Shown here one piece after another: positions 1 to 7,725 of a stretch of 64,000 nt of DNA (position 1 is the first letter of the stretch; each line of letters begins with the position of its first letter). The stretch covers positions 2,761,001-2,825,000 of the forward strand of contig NZ_JAZHRR010000001.1 in the NCBI RefSeq assembly GCF_036924515.1, given 5' to 3'. The notes under the pieces were generated by a model. The model was not told where the DNA came from, searched no databases, and saw nothing but the letters and a program-made list of their open reading frames with translations. A program made the position numbers and the translations under genes. Source of the stretch: Bradyrhizobium sp. AZCC 1610. Its GTDB lineage: Bacteria > Pseudomonadota > Alphaproteobacteria > Rhizobiales > Xanthobacteraceae.

Positions 1-521
1 ATGTCGTCGGAAACGCCGAGCGCATGCAGGATCAGCGCGCACGCAAAACCGGTGCGGTCCTTGCCGGCGGTGCAATGGATCACCAGCGGCGCACGATCTT
101 CCAGGAGATGCGCAAACAGCGTGCGGAAATGCTGCGTGTTGCTCTGCACATAGCCGCGGTAGGAATCGCGCATTACCTCGACGGCGTGGTCCGTCGACAG
201 CGACGTGCCGCCGGCCACGATGGCGCGCAATGCCGCGACCACCGTGGGTTCGACCGGCAACGAATGGACGGTAATTTCAGGCATGCCGCACAGGGCGGCG
301 GCGCGCTCCTCGGTACCGCGAAAGTCGAACGCGCTGCGGACGCCGAGTTCCCGCAGCACGGAGACATCGTCGTCAGTGAGATGGCCGAGATGGTTGGAGC
401 GGAAGATCTGCCGCCAGCGCACGGTCCGGCCGTCGCTCGTGGGATAGCCGCCGAGATCGCGGAAATTGCTGGCGCCGGAGAGCTTGAGATGGCGGGCGGG
501 GGAGGCAGGGGAATCTGACAT
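1..521 (-). CDS. Tyrosine-protein phosphatase, Y_phosphatase3-like (3' end outside window)
   Basis: An open frame runs leftwards from an ATG at 521 off the window edge, giving 173 residues without the C-terminus. The signature HCTAGKDRTG lies at residues 149-158, with nucleophile Cys150 and phosphate-binding Arg156. The N-terminal NFRDLGG (19-25) is typical of bacterial dual-specificity-like phosphatases of this family, which dephosphorylate phosphotyrosine or phosphoinositides. There is no signal peptide, so it is probably cytosolic. No strong ribosome site precedes the ATG, but homology of the N-terminus supports this start. The substrate cannot be inferred. Confidence 0.85.
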   Translation of the reverse strand, partial: MSDSPASPARHLKLSGASNFRDLGGYPTSDGRTVRWRQIFRSNHLGHLTDDDVSVLRELGVRSAFDFRGTEERAAALCGMPEITVHSLPVEPTVVAALRAIVAGGTSLSTDHAVEVMRDSYRGYVQSNTQHFRTLFAHLLEDRAPLVIHCTAGKDRTGFACALILHALGVSDD

Positions 522-543
522 CGGCGGTTCGAACGATCTCGTA

Positions 544-599
544 CTGCGGACAAACGAGGGAAGGGCATGTCGCCCGCCCCGTCTCGTCTACACTGAACT
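544..599. repeat. Intergenic repeat, copy 1 of a pair
   Basis: This about 56-bp stretch runs from CTGCGGACAA to ACTGAACT and is largely the same as 3016-3072. The best conserved part is GGAAGGGCATGTCG followed by TCTCGTCTA and ACTGAAC. It sits upstream of the leftward phosphatase gene. It may be a promoter-like module or a fossil intergenic duplication; no function is shown. Confidence 0.6.
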
Positions 600-689
600 T
601 GTCGGGAGGCGAAACGTCAATTGCCGGACGACTACGATTTTTGGCGCTGCCGAGAGCGGAAGAGGCCGCCAACTGAGGCGGCCTCTGGG

Positions 690-809
690 CTACTTCTGTG
701 GTGGCACCTTGACCGGGATATGCGGCGTGGTGCTAACCACCTTGACGCTTCCATCCGAAGCAAAACTCCTGAGCGTTTCCAGCACCAGGAAGAATTTCTC
801 CGCAAGCAT
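690..809 (-). CDS. Small conserved hypothetical protein (39 aa)
   Basis: A 39-residue protein beginning MLAEKFFLVLETL and ending HIPVKVPPQK. An ATG further upstream (878) is open, but the sequence GGAGGAGG lies about 7 bases before the ATG at 809 and decides the start. Very similar tiny proteins with the HIPVKLP-type tail recur in Bradyrhizobium genomes, from memory of the genus; their function is unknown. It is soluble, has no Cys, and stands alone between the phosphatase and the zinc-ribbon gene. Confidence 0.6.
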   Translation of the reverse strand: MLAEKFFLVLETLRSFASDGSVKVVSTTPHIPVKVPPQK

Positions 810-916
810 GGCGGGACCTCCTCCGGCTAGTTGATTTGAAATACAGATTATCACCGCTGCAAGGCGGGGACCATACAATTTAGGAAGGCTGAGGCCGCCA
901 CCGGCGCGGCCCGCAA

Positions 917-1108
917 CTAGTCCCGTACAGCCCTGATCAACGGCTGGATGGTGAGGCGGTAGGCGACCAGCGCGCCGCCGTCGAATTTCTCCAGAACCGC
1001 ATCACACGCTGGGCAGCGATATTCGCCCGTCTTGCCCGACCGCGACGTCAGTTCGAGACGGCGGAAACCAGCCCCGCACTTGGTACACGTCACATCGTCC
1101 TTTTTCAT
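917..1108 (-). CDS. Small zinc-ribbon protein
   Basis: A 63-residue protein with two CxxC pairs (Cys8/Cys11 and Cys32/Cys35), the arrangement of a zinc ribbon, followed by a short hydrophobic tail. A longer frame opens at 1171, but residues upstream of MKKDDVTC look like untranslated sequence and the ATG at 1108 has a G-rich stretch before it. The role is unknown; proteins of this kind bind nucleic acid or partner proteins. It is transcribed away from the CYTH-CHAD gene. Confidence 0.6.
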   Translation of the reverse strand: MKKDDVTCTKCGAGFRRLELTSRSGKTGEYRCPACDAVLEKFDGGALVAYRLTIQPLIRAVRD

Positions 1109-1361
1109 ACGCCCACCCGCAAAAAATCCCAGCCAGCACCCCAGTATACGTTCAGGCGGTACTTGGGGCACACACTCCCAAAGTCAACTCACGACGCCGG
1201 GGCTTAAATATGGAGGGTGCCCTGGTTTTCTCGCTTTGGCTTGCGGCGCCGCGAGACGCGCACCCCTGTTGTCGCACAACCCCGTCGGGTGATCTTCGCT
1301 TTTATTCGCGGACTCATCCTTGGGATAACTTGCCCTTGGATAACTTGGACATGCCATGTCA

Positions 1362-1379
1362 TTGTCATAAAATCTTCAT
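1362..1379 (+). promoter_or_regulatory. Candidate Pho box
   Basis: TTGTCAT-AAAA-TCTTCAT has the 11-bp direct-repeat spacing of the PhoB site (consensus CTGTCATAWAWCTGTCAT). The first half matches 6 of 7 and the second 4 of 7, with another TGTCAT just upstream. It lies only 12 bp before the ATG at 1391, so if it is used translation may begin at a later GTG. Two near-identical ATAACTTG units (1325-1350) precede it. Confidence 0.4.
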
Positions 1380-1390
1380 ACGCAATCCCA

Positions 1391-2986
1391 ATGGAGATAT
1401 CGTTGAACGCGCGGCAGCCAGTCGTGAGCGATTCCGGTGCGGCCATTGCCGTGCGGCCGGGTGCGGAAATCGAACTTAAGCTGCTTGCGCCGCAAGGGTC
1501 CCTCGAAAAACTGCGCGAACTGCCCGTTATCCTGCAGCACGCGCGCAACCGGGGCGCGTTTCACCGGCTGGAAACGGTGTATTACGACACGCCAGAGCGA
1601 CTGCTCTTCCAAAATGGCATGTCGCTGCGCGTGCGGCGCAGCGGCAAACACTTCATCCAGACTCTGAAGCTTTTACCCAACAGCGGGCAACCTCTGATGC
1701 GACGGCAGTGGGAAGCACCGGTTGACGGCGTCACCCCTGATCTGGCGCGGCTTCCCGCCGATGAGGTTGGCGATCCAGTGACGACGCTGACCAACGACGC
1801 GCTGGTGCCGGTTTTCGCGACGAAGGTTCGCCGGCACGTACGGCAGCTCGACCTGCCCGATGCTTCCGTTGAAATCGTATTCGACGAGGGGACGATCGAG
1901 GCCGGTGCGCGCCAGGAAGTCCTGTCCGAAATCGAACTCGAATTGAAGAGCGGCAACGCAGACGTCCTGTTCGATCTCGGAACGCAGTTGGTTGATGCCG
2001 CGCCGCTACAGATTGGCACGCGCAGCAAGGCGGAACGCGGCTATGCGCTCGCGTTCGACGTCGTGCAACCAGCGACGAAAGCCGAAGTAGTCGGCATCAG
2101 CGCCGAGCATGTGGTCGACGACGTCATCGCACTCCTGATGGGGACCTGCTGGCATCACCTTCTGAAAAATCACACGGTAGCCGAAAAGGGATCGGATCCC
2201 GAAGGCGTGCACCAGATGCGCGTTGGCCTGCGCCGTTTGCGTACGATCTGCGCACTGTTCCGGCGCGATATTCCTTCTCCTGCATTCCAGGCGATCAACG
2301 GCGAAGCGCGGTGGCTGATGCAGCAGCTCGGCCCGGCGCGGGATTGGGATGTTTTCGCCGAGGGGATCATCACTCGCCTGGTCACGGCGGCTCCGGATGT
2401 CGACCTCGTCGGCCTGCGCGATGCGGTCGAACGGCAGCGCAAGTCGAGCTACGGCGCATTGCAGGCCGTTCTCGCCGATGCCCGTTGCAGCCGTTTCCTG
2501 CTCTCGCTCGGCCACCTGGTAGAACGCCGCGGCTGGCGCAATGAAACCGACGGCGAAGTGCTGGCCATCCTGTCGCAACCGATTCAGGCGCTCGTCGATA
2601 AAATTGTGGCGCGCTTGCATCGCAAGGCGCTCAGGCGTGGCGCGCATTTCCGGCAGCTCAACGTCGATGCGCAGCACGATCTCAGAATCGACCTCAAGAA
2701 GCTGCGCTATGCGGCGGAGTTCTTCCTGCCACTTTATGCCACGCATGGGCCCGCTAGGCGTTACGCGAGGCGGCTCGCCAGGCTCCAGACCAGTCTCGGA
2801 CGCGCGCGCGACATCGCAAGCAGCCGCATTCTGCTCGATGCCATCAGACAGGACAACCAGTCTGCGCTTGATCTCGCCATCGGCGCAGTGGCCGGTTGGC
2901 AAGCCCGCGATCAGATTGCGGTGGCAAAAACGCTGCGCAAGAGATGGCGGCGATTCAAAGCGACGCCCGCATTCTGGGGCCGGTAA
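1391..2986 (+). CDS. CYTH and CHAD domain-containing protein
   Basis: A 531-residue two-domain protein. The N-terminal CYTH (triphosphate tunnel) domain starts with the EIELK signature at residues 26-30 and runs to about 220. The CHAD domain (about 235-515) is helical and rich in conserved His and Arg, with HQMRVGLRRLR from residue 274. CYTH enzymes hydrolyse inorganic triphosphate, and CHAD domains bind polyphosphate; together they act in cytosolic polyphosphate metabolism. A frame extends upstream to 1217, but that part is not protein-like, so the ATG at 1391 was chosen. A possible Pho box lies just upstream. No polyphosphate kinase gene is adjacent. Confidence 0.88.
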   Translation: MEISLNARQPVVSDSGAAIAVRPGAEIELKLLAPQGSLEKLRELPVILQHARNRGAFHRLETVYYDTPERLLFQNGMSLRVRRSGKHFIQTLKLLPNSGQPLMRRQWEAPVDGVTPDLARLPADEVGDPVTTLTNDALVPVFATKVRRHVRQLDLPDASVEIVFDEGTIEAGARQEVLSEIELELKSGNADVLFDLGTQLVDAAPLQIGTRSKAERGYALAFDVVQPATKAEVVGISAEHVVDDVIALLMGTCWHHLLKNHTVAEKGSDPEGVHQMRVGLRRLRTICALFRRDIPSPAFQAINGEARWLMQQLGPARDWDVFAEGIITRLVTAAPDVDLVGLRDAVERQRKSSYGALQAVLADARCSRFLLSLGHLVERRGWRNETDGEVLAILSQPIQALVDKIVARLHRKALRRGAHFRQLNVDAQHDLRIDLKKLRYAAEFFLPLYATHGPARRYARRLARLQTSLGRARDIASSRILLDAIRQDNQSALDLAIGAVAGWQARDQIAVAKTLRKRWRRFKATPAFWGR

Positions 2987-3015
2987 AGTCCGTCACTTGC
3001 ATCGGCGATTCCGCG

Positions 3016-3072
3016 CTGCGGACAAGCGGCGGAAGGGCATGTCGTCCGCTCCGGTCTCGTCTATACTGAACT
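3016..3072. repeat. Intergenic repeat, copy 2 of a pair
   Basis: This is the second copy of the element at 544-599, running from CTGCGGACAA to ACTGAACT with only scattered substitutions. Here it lies directly upstream of the MliC-like gene and could carry its promoter. Confidence 0.6.
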
Positions 3073-3076
3073 CTGC

Positions 3077-3087
3077 GGGGGGGGGGG
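3077..3087 (+). repeat. Poly-G tract of 11 before a start codon
   Basis: Eleven consecutive G bases lie 6 bp upstream of the ATG at 3094, where the ribosome-binding site should be. Homopolymers of this length are prone to slipped-strand length change, which would alter the Shine-Dalgarno spacing. Confidence 0.7.
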
Positions 3088-3093
3088 CGAAGC

Positions 3094-3411
3094 ATGAATT
3101 GTCACGGGAATACGATTATTGGTGCTGCGCTATGCGCCGCGGCGATGGCAACCGCGCCGTCGGCCGCATTCGCGCAGTCGACTTTCCGGAACTATCGCTG
3201 CGCCGACGGGGCGCAATTCATCGTCGGGTTTTTCCGGTACGATTCCCGCGCCCATCTGCAGCTCGACGGCAAGGCGCTGACACTGCCCAAGCGCGTGGCG
3301 CTGTCGGGATCGCGTTATCAGGGGAAGGGCGTGACCCTGAGGATCACCAGGGCCGGGATCACGACGCTCAAGCATGCCAGGCGGCCGGTCACCACATGCG
3401 AGCAGACATGA
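3094..3411 (+). CDS. MliC-like secreted lysozyme-inhibitor-type protein
   Basis: A 105-residue exported protein. Residues 1-28 form a signal peptide ending AAFAQ. The mature part has the MliC pattern: YRCADG, a small basic and hydrophobic core, the SGSRYQGKG segment and a C-terminal Cys near CEQT, giving two Cys that could form a disulfide. MliC/PliC proteins inhibit c-type lysozyme from the periplasm or outer membrane; this one lacks a lipobox, so it should be periplasmic. Assignment is by pattern, and the family is diverse. A poly-G tract occupies the ribosome-binding region, and a terminator follows directly. Confidence 0.6.
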   Translation: MNCHGNTIIGAALCAAAMATAPSAAFAQSTFRNYRCADGAQFIVGFFRYDSRAHLQLDGKALTLPKRVALSGSRYQGKGVTLRITRAGITTLKHARRPVTTCEQT

Positions 3412-3446
3412 AAAAGGGCCGAAACGATATCGTTCCGACCCTTTTC
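3410..3446 (+). terminator. Intrinsic terminator after the MliC-like gene
   Basis: Arms AAAAAGGG and CCCTTTTC surround an inner AACGATATCGTT palindrome, starting at the stop codon. The A-rich and T-rich flanks would let it work in both directions, also serving the leftward gene at 3504. Confidence 0.75.
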
Positions 3447-3503
3447 AGTTCACCGTCCGCGCCTCACTGATCGGGCGCGTCGCTGCCAAACACCTCTCGG
3501 ACA

Positions 3504-3701
3504 TCAGTGGTCACGCCCGGTCTTTTCGTCCTCGATGGCGGCCGCGTGGTACCAGCTGTCGCTGCAATCCGCGAGGTTGGCCGGCGGGGCGACAAACTCG
3601 GCCTTGGCCTCGCCATAGCGACGTTCCCCGAGAGCGGCACGGCCCCCGGTCGGGAATTGGTAGATCCTTGCGGACCCCTGATTCACACCCCTGTTCATCA
3701 T
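3504..3701 (-). CDS. DUF2735 family protein
   Basis: A 65-residue protein with the DUF2735 hallmarks: GSARIYQFPTGGR near the N-terminus and DSWYHAAAI near the C-terminus. Two adjacent ATG codons begin it; AGGAGA lies 7 bases before the first at 3701. The frame stays open to 3812 but without a ribosome site there. These short hydrophilic proteins are common in rhizobia and often lie near nitrogen-metabolism genes; here it diverges from glnII. The function is unknown. Confidence 0.7.
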   Translation of the reverse strand: MMNRGVNQGSARIYQFPTGGRAALGERRYGEAKAEFVAPPANLADCSDSWYHAAAIEDEKTGRDH

Positions 3702-4272
3702 CCCAATCTCTCCTTTTGCCGTGGCGCGAGCCTCTATGGTGCGCCCGACTCGTTCTCTAGTCGTTACAATCCGGGATATCGTCGGTGCCCTCCGTGGACG
3801 CAAGATGACCAAGGTAGTGGCACATAATGTCTATTTCGTAGGCACTTTTGGCGTTGCATCCTGCGGGGCAGCGAACGAATGACCAACGCGTGGGCCGGCC
3901 GGAAGGTTGCCGGCGAAAGCCTGGCTTCCCGGCGGATGCACTGGGGGGCTGCCGCAGCTTTAATCGCGGAACGGCACGCAGGCGAAAATGCCGGAGAAAT
4001 GGGCTGGATTCGGCATCCCGATAAAGCGGCCGGATGCCCGTTTACGGGGCCTGCCGCGCTCGTATGTCGCACCTTTTATTTGAGAAGGCGCGGTCAGCAG
4101 GCTGTGGACGGCTGTTGCCGCAGTGCAGCGATTGGCACGTTAAATGCTTAGTAAGCCGTGGCCTGACGTGGCCGGGTACACGTATGCGGAGACTTCCAGG
4201 GGGCTGGGCGTCAAAATCCAGATTTCAAGGCTTCGGTCTTCCGCATTCCACTAGCAACTCAAGAGAGGCTCA
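3702..4272. other. Intergenic region upstream of glnII
   Basis: These 571 bases between divergent DUF2735 and glnII genes hold no convincing gene; open frames here lack ribosome sites and protein-like composition. The only clear signal is the sigma-54 promoter at 4133-4149. A partial NtrC-like half site, TGCAC at 3937-3941, was seen about 190 bp upstream of it but has no good partner. Confidence 0.6.
4133..4149 (+). promoter_or_regulatory. Sigma-54 (-24/-12) promoter of glnII
   Basis: TGGCAC-GTTAA-ATGCT has the invariant GG and GC separated by exactly 10 bases, as in the RpoN consensus TGGCAC-N5-TTGCA. It would start a transcript near 4160 with a leader of about 110 bases. glnII in Bradyrhizobium is known to be driven by NtrC and, under low oxygen, NifA with RpoN. 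Confidence 0.8.
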
Positions 4273-5310
4273 ATGACCAAGTACAAGCTCGAGTATATTT
4301 GGCTCGACGGCTATACGCCGACGCCGAATCTGCGCGGCAAAACGCAGATCAAGGAATTCGACAAGTTCCCGACGCTGGAGCAGCTTCCGCTGTGGGGCTT
4401 TGACGGCTCGTCGACCATGCAGGCCGAAGGCCACAGCTCCGATTGCGTGCTGAAGCCGGTCGCTGTCTATCCGGACGCCGCGCGGGAAAACGGCGCGCTC
4501 GTCATGTGCGAAGTCATGATGCCCGATGGCAAGACCCCGCACCCCTCGAACAAGCGCGCGACCATCCTCGACGACGAAGGCGCCTGGTTCGGCTTCGAGC
4601 AGGAGTATTTCTTCTATCAGGACGGCCGTCCGCTCGGCTTCCCGAGCAGTGGCTATCCCGCGCCGCAGGGCCCGTACTACACCGGCGTCGGCTACAAGAA
4701 CGTCGGCTCGGTCGCCCGCAAGATCGTGGAAGAGCATCTCAATCTCTGCCTCGCAGCCGGCATCAACCACGAAGGCATCAATGCCGAGGTGGCGAAGGGC
4801 CAGTGGGAATTCCAGATTTTCGGCAAGGGCTCCAAGAAGGCCGCTGACGAAATGTGGATCGCCCGCTACCTGTTGCTGCGTCTCACCGAGACCTACGGCA
4901 TCGATATCGAATTCCACTGCAAGCCGCTCGGCGACACCGACTGGAACGGCTCCGGCATGCACGCCAACTTCTCGACCAAGTTCATGCGGGAAACCGGCGG
5001 CAAGGATTACTTCGAGAAGCTGATGGAAGCCTTCAAGAAGAACCGCGCCGATCACATCGCCGTCTACGGTCCTGATAACCACATGCGCCTGACCGGCAAG
5101 CACGAGACGGCCTCGATCGACTCCTTCAGCTACGGCATTGCCGACCGCGGTGCGTCGATCCGCGTTCCGCACTCCTTCGCCAACAGCGGATACAAGGGCT
5201 ATCTGGAAGACCGCCGTCCGAACTCCCAAGGCGACCCATACCAGATCGCGTCCCAGATCCTGAAGACCATCGCGGAAGTCCCGACCGGCGCCAAGGCGGC
5301 TGCGGCCTAA
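4273..5310 (+). CDS. glnII: Glutamine synthetase II (GSII, eukaryote type)
   Basis: A 345-residue enzyme making glutamine from glutamate, ammonia and ATP. It has the short GSII form, not the roughly 470-residue GSI. Visible motifs include LWGFDGSSTMQA (beta-grasp domain), the metal-binding GFEQEYFF and INAEVAKGQWEFQ, the substrate-binding NGSGMHANFSTK, and the ATP-site RIGVPHS-equivalent ASIRVPHSFA. GSII lacks the adenylylated Tyr loop and is controlled at transcription. GAGAGG precedes the ATG. It is monocistronic, with a sigma-54 promoter upstream and a strong terminator downstream. GSII is shared by rhizobia and a few actinobacteria. Confidence 0.97.
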   Translation: MTKYKLEYIWLDGYTPTPNLRGKTQIKEFDKFPTLEQLPLWGFDGSSTMQAEGHSSDCVLKPVAVYPDAARENGALVMCEVMMPDGKTPHPSNKRATILDDEGAWFGFEQEYFFYQDGRPLGFPSSGYPAPQGPYYTGVGYKNVGSVARKIVEEHLNLCLAAGINHEGINAEVAKGQWEFQIFGKGSKKAADEMWIARYLLLRLTETYGIDIEFHCKPLGDTDWNGSGMHANFSTKFMRETGGKDYFEKLMEAFKKNRADHIAVYGPDNHMRLTGKHETASIDSFSYGIADRGASIRVPHSFANSGYKGYLEDRRPNSQGDPYQIASQILKTIAEVPTGAKAAAA

Positions 5311-5353
5311 GGGACCTACGATATGACCCCGGGGGCGCCCGGGCTGCAACGCT

Positions 5354-5395
5354 GATCCGCCAGGGCGAAACCGCCTTGGCGGATCATTGCGTTTT
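5354..5395 (+). terminator. Terminator after glnII
   Basis: A strong hairpin with arms GATCCGCCAGGGCG and CGCCTTGGCGGATC is followed by ATTGCGTTTT. It lies 44 bases past the glnII stop. Confidence 0.75.
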
Positions 5396-5505
5396 GATGA
5401 CACGGCGTCTTGATGCGTTTTGATTCAAATCCGCCGGTTCAAGGCCGTTTCCCTGCGTTGTGAAGCGCGCTAGACAACGGCCGTGGGCTTGCCGGGGACG
5501 CGGTA

Positions 5506-6210
5506 TTGTTTGAGGGATTTTACAAAGTCAGGTTTCAGCTTGGCGCTGCGGTCGGCCGCAGCGTGATGTACGCGCGCGACGGCAGGATGCTGGGCGGCAA
5601 TTCGGCCTTTGCCCATATCGGCACGTACGAAAAACGGGACGACGGCGTCGACATCGTGATCCAGACCGTCCGCCATAACCCGGACCCGAATTACCGCGCG
5701 ATGGCCGGCACCGACGATGCCACTCTGCTGGCGAAGGGCAGGGCTGACGGAGACCTCTACCGTTTTGAAGGGGGCTTGAAGGAGCTGCCCGGCGTGGCGT
5801 TTCACTCGGTGATGACGCCGATCGAGCAGGATGCCGGACCGATCGCCGGCGGCGTCGGCGAGGGAGGCATCGTCAACGGCCTCTATTCCATTCACATCCG
5901 CATGCTTGACGGTGTCGAGGGCGGCCTGACCGGCGTCATGCTGCTCAATGAAGGCCGCATCCTGGGCGGCGATGCCTCGTTCTATTATCTCGGCACCTAC
6001 ACCTCGGAGAAGGGCCGCTGGAAGGGCCAGATCCTGAATCAGGAGCACACGCCCGCGATGGGTGACAACCCCATCTTCGGCGGCCATGAAGTCGGCATCG
6101 GTTTTTCCGGTACCTGCGACAAGGGGGGCGCGCTGCTGGAGGCGACCGCGCTCGCCGGCAAGCGCAGCCTTCGCATGACCGCAGTGCTCAAGCTGATGCA
6201 CCGGGTGTAG
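5506..6210 (+). CDS. Tandem GrlR-like protein, paralogue 1
   Basis: A 234-residue soluble protein made of two related beta-rich units. Unit 1 (1-~100) has GFYKVRF, GRMLGGNSAFAHIGTY; unit 2 (~125-234) has NGLYSIHI, GVMLLNEGRILGGD and YYLGTY, the core of the GrlR fold (PF16518), known from a negative regulator of type III secretion in pathogenic E. coli. It probably starts at a TTG (5506); the paralogue at 7726 has a TTG in the same place and is also exactly 234 residues. The ModA-like gene follows after 5 bases, so the two are likely cotranscribed. Function here is unknown; no type III genes are nearby. Confidence 0.7.
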   Translation: MFEGFYKVRFQLGAAVGRSVMYARDGRMLGGNSAFAHIGTYEKRDDGVDIVIQTVRHNPDPNYRAMAGTDDATLLAKGRADGDLYRFEGGLKELPGVAFHSVMTPIEQDAGPIAGGVGEGGIVNGLYSIHIRMLDGVEGGLTGVMLLNEGRILGGDASFYYLGTYTSEKGRWKGQILNQEHTPAMGDNPIFGGHEVGIGFSGTCDKGGALLEATALAGKRSLRMTAVLKLMHRV

Positions 6211-6215
6211 CGGCG

Positions 6216-6902
6216 ATGAGCGATACCGTGCGCGTGCTCTCGACGCTGGCGCTGAAGGGCGCCGTCCACAGCCTGGCTGGCCAGTATCGAGCGGTCGGCG
6301 GCGCGCGCATCGACGCCGATTTCGCTCCGACATTGGCGCTGCTGGAGCGGTTGCGCGCCGGTGAGGCCGCCGACGTCGTCATCCTGACCCGCGAGGGGCT
6401 CGACGAGGTCGCACGCGAGGGGCGCGTGGCGGCGGAGAGTTGCGTGGATCTCGCGCGATCCTTTGTCGGCATCGCCGTGAAAGCCGGCGCGGCCCATCCG
6501 GATATATCAACCGAGGCGGCGTTGCATGCGGCACTGCGCGGCGCGCGCTCGGTGGCCTATTCGCGGCTCGGCGCCAGCGGCATTCTGTTTGCGAAATTGA
6601 TCGAGCGCCTCGGCATTGCCTCCGACATCAACGCCCGGGCGGTGATCATTCCGCAGGGCTTTACCGCCGAGCGGCTCGTGAGCGGCGAGGCCGATCTGGC
6701 GGTCCAGCAGATCAGCGAGTTGAAGCAGGTCGGAGGCATCGAGGTGGTGGGACCCATTCCACACGAGCTGCAAACGCCTGCGGTGTTTTCAGCGGGGCGA
6801 ATGGCGGCGACGAACCAGCCGGACGAAGCAGACCGGTTGCTGCGGTTTCTCGCGTCGCCCGCGGTCGCGCCGGCGTTGCGCGAGAGCGGACTGGAACCTT
6901 GA
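6216..6902 (+). CDS. ModA-like substrate-binding domain protein without signal peptide
   Basis: A 228-residue protein of the periplasmic type II binding-protein fold, resembling the molybdate-binding ModA group (VRVLSTLALKGAV near the start, GAARSVAYSRLGASGILFAK-like hinge region, LPPE-type pocket replaced). Unlike transported ModA proteins it begins directly at the domain, so it should stay in the cytosol, and there are no permease or ATPase genes beside it. Such orphans may act as sensors. The gene starts 5 bases after the GrlR-like gene and is convergent with the YdcZ-type transporter, leaving a 3-base gap. Confidence 0.7.
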   Translation: MSDTVRVLSTLALKGAVHSLAGQYRAVGGARIDADFAPTLALLERLRAGEAADVVILTREGLDEVAREGRVAAESCVDLARSFVGIAVKAGAAHPDISTEAALHAALRGARSVAYSRLGASGILFAKLIERLGIASDINARAVIIPQGFTAERLVSGEADLAVQQISELKQVGGIEVVGPIPHELQTPAVFSAGRMAATNQPDEADRLLRFLASPAVAPALRESGLEP

Positions 6903-6905
6903 ATT

Positions 6906-7349
6906 TCACTCCCTGATCAAGACGACGCCGGCAATCAGGAGAGCCGCGCCCGCCAGCCGCGCCGCGCCGATGGGGTGCGGCGTTAGCCCAAACGCGCCGA
7001 AATGATCGAGCGTCACCGCGGCGAGAACCTGGCCGGCGATGACAAGTGCAAACAGTGTCGCCGCGCCGAGTGAGGGTAACAACAAGATCGCCAGCAGGAT
7101 GAAGGCGGCGCCGAACACGCCGCCCGACCACGCATACCAGGGCACATCGACCGCCGTCTTCCACGCCGGCACACGTTCGCGGAGCGCGATCACAGCAACG
7201 ATCATGGTGATGAGGCCGACGGCGTAGCTGACCAATCCTGCCCATGCCGGCGATCCCAGCGCTGTGCGCAGGCTACCGTTCAACACTTGCTGGGTCGCTA
7301 CGCTGACACCGGCGCCAAGCGCGAGGAGATAGAGGAAGAAATGTTGCAC
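6906..7349 (-). CDS. DMT-superfamily YdcZ/DUF606 membrane protein
   Basis: A 147-residue integral membrane protein with about five hydrophobic helices. The opening FLYLLALGAGVSVATQQ and the NGSLRTALGSPAWAGL segment are the usual start of the DUF606/YdcZ family, half-size members of the drug/metabolite transporter superfamily that work as dimers. The substrate is unknown. It is read towards the ModA-like gene and no partner half-transporter lies next to it. Confidence 0.85.
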   Translation of the reverse strand: MQHFFLYLLALGAGVSVATQQVLNGSLRTALGSPAWAGLVSYAVGLITMIVAVIALRERVPAWKTAVDVPWYAWSGGVFGAAFILLAILLLPSLGAATLFALVIAGQVLAAVTLDHFGAFGLTPHPIGAARLAGAALLIAGVVLIRE

Positions 7350-7486
7350 GAGGCCCCCAATTCATTCCGTGCCGGCGCAGTGATCCGGCATCGCAAGGCC
7401 TAAAGACAACGCGAATAGCCGGACCGGAACAAGAGGGCCCGCGGCGCAATTATTGCGGACAGGGCTCGCAAACAGCGGTGCTTTCC

Positions 7487-7636
7487 ATGATCCGAAAACT
7501 GCAATCGGGTGAATACCGGCTCTATTCCCGCAAAATCAACCCGAAAACGGGCAAGCGCCGTAACCTTGGAACTTTCAAATCTCGCGCAGCGGCGGAAAAG
7601 CATGAGCGCGCCGTGCAGTATTTTAAACGGCACTGA
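7487..7636 (+). CDS. Small basic conserved protein (49 aa)
   Basis: A 49-residue Lys/Arg-rich protein starting MIRKLQSGEYRLYSRK and ending AVQYFKRH. The segment NPKTGKRRNLGTFKSR followed by AAAEKHERAVQYF is typical of a small family seen across alphaproteobacteria that may bind nucleic acid; no role is established. It would fold as a short beta-hairpin followed by a helix. It lies alone between the YdcZ gene and the second GrlR-like gene. Confidence 0.7.
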   Translation: MIRKLQSGEYRLYSRKINPKTGKRRNLGTFKSRAAAEKHERAVQYFKRH

Positions 7637-7725
7637 ACCTGTCCTAAAACGCGGCTGGTTCCGGGCCTTGGGCGGTGCTAAGCCCGCCCCCGCGAGATGG
7701 TTCAATCGAGTGCGGGACACCTTTG

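Noticed and set aside
2006..2902. 298-codon frame antisense to the CYTH-CHAD gene
   Set aside because: Composition follows the CHAD coding strand; no start signal.
3937..3952. NtrC binding site before glnII
   Set aside because: Only one half (TGCAC) matches, with no GGTGCA partner at the right distance.
4270..5403. 377-codon frame antisense to glnII
   Set aside because: Shadow of glnII; no family pattern and start inside the downstream terminator.
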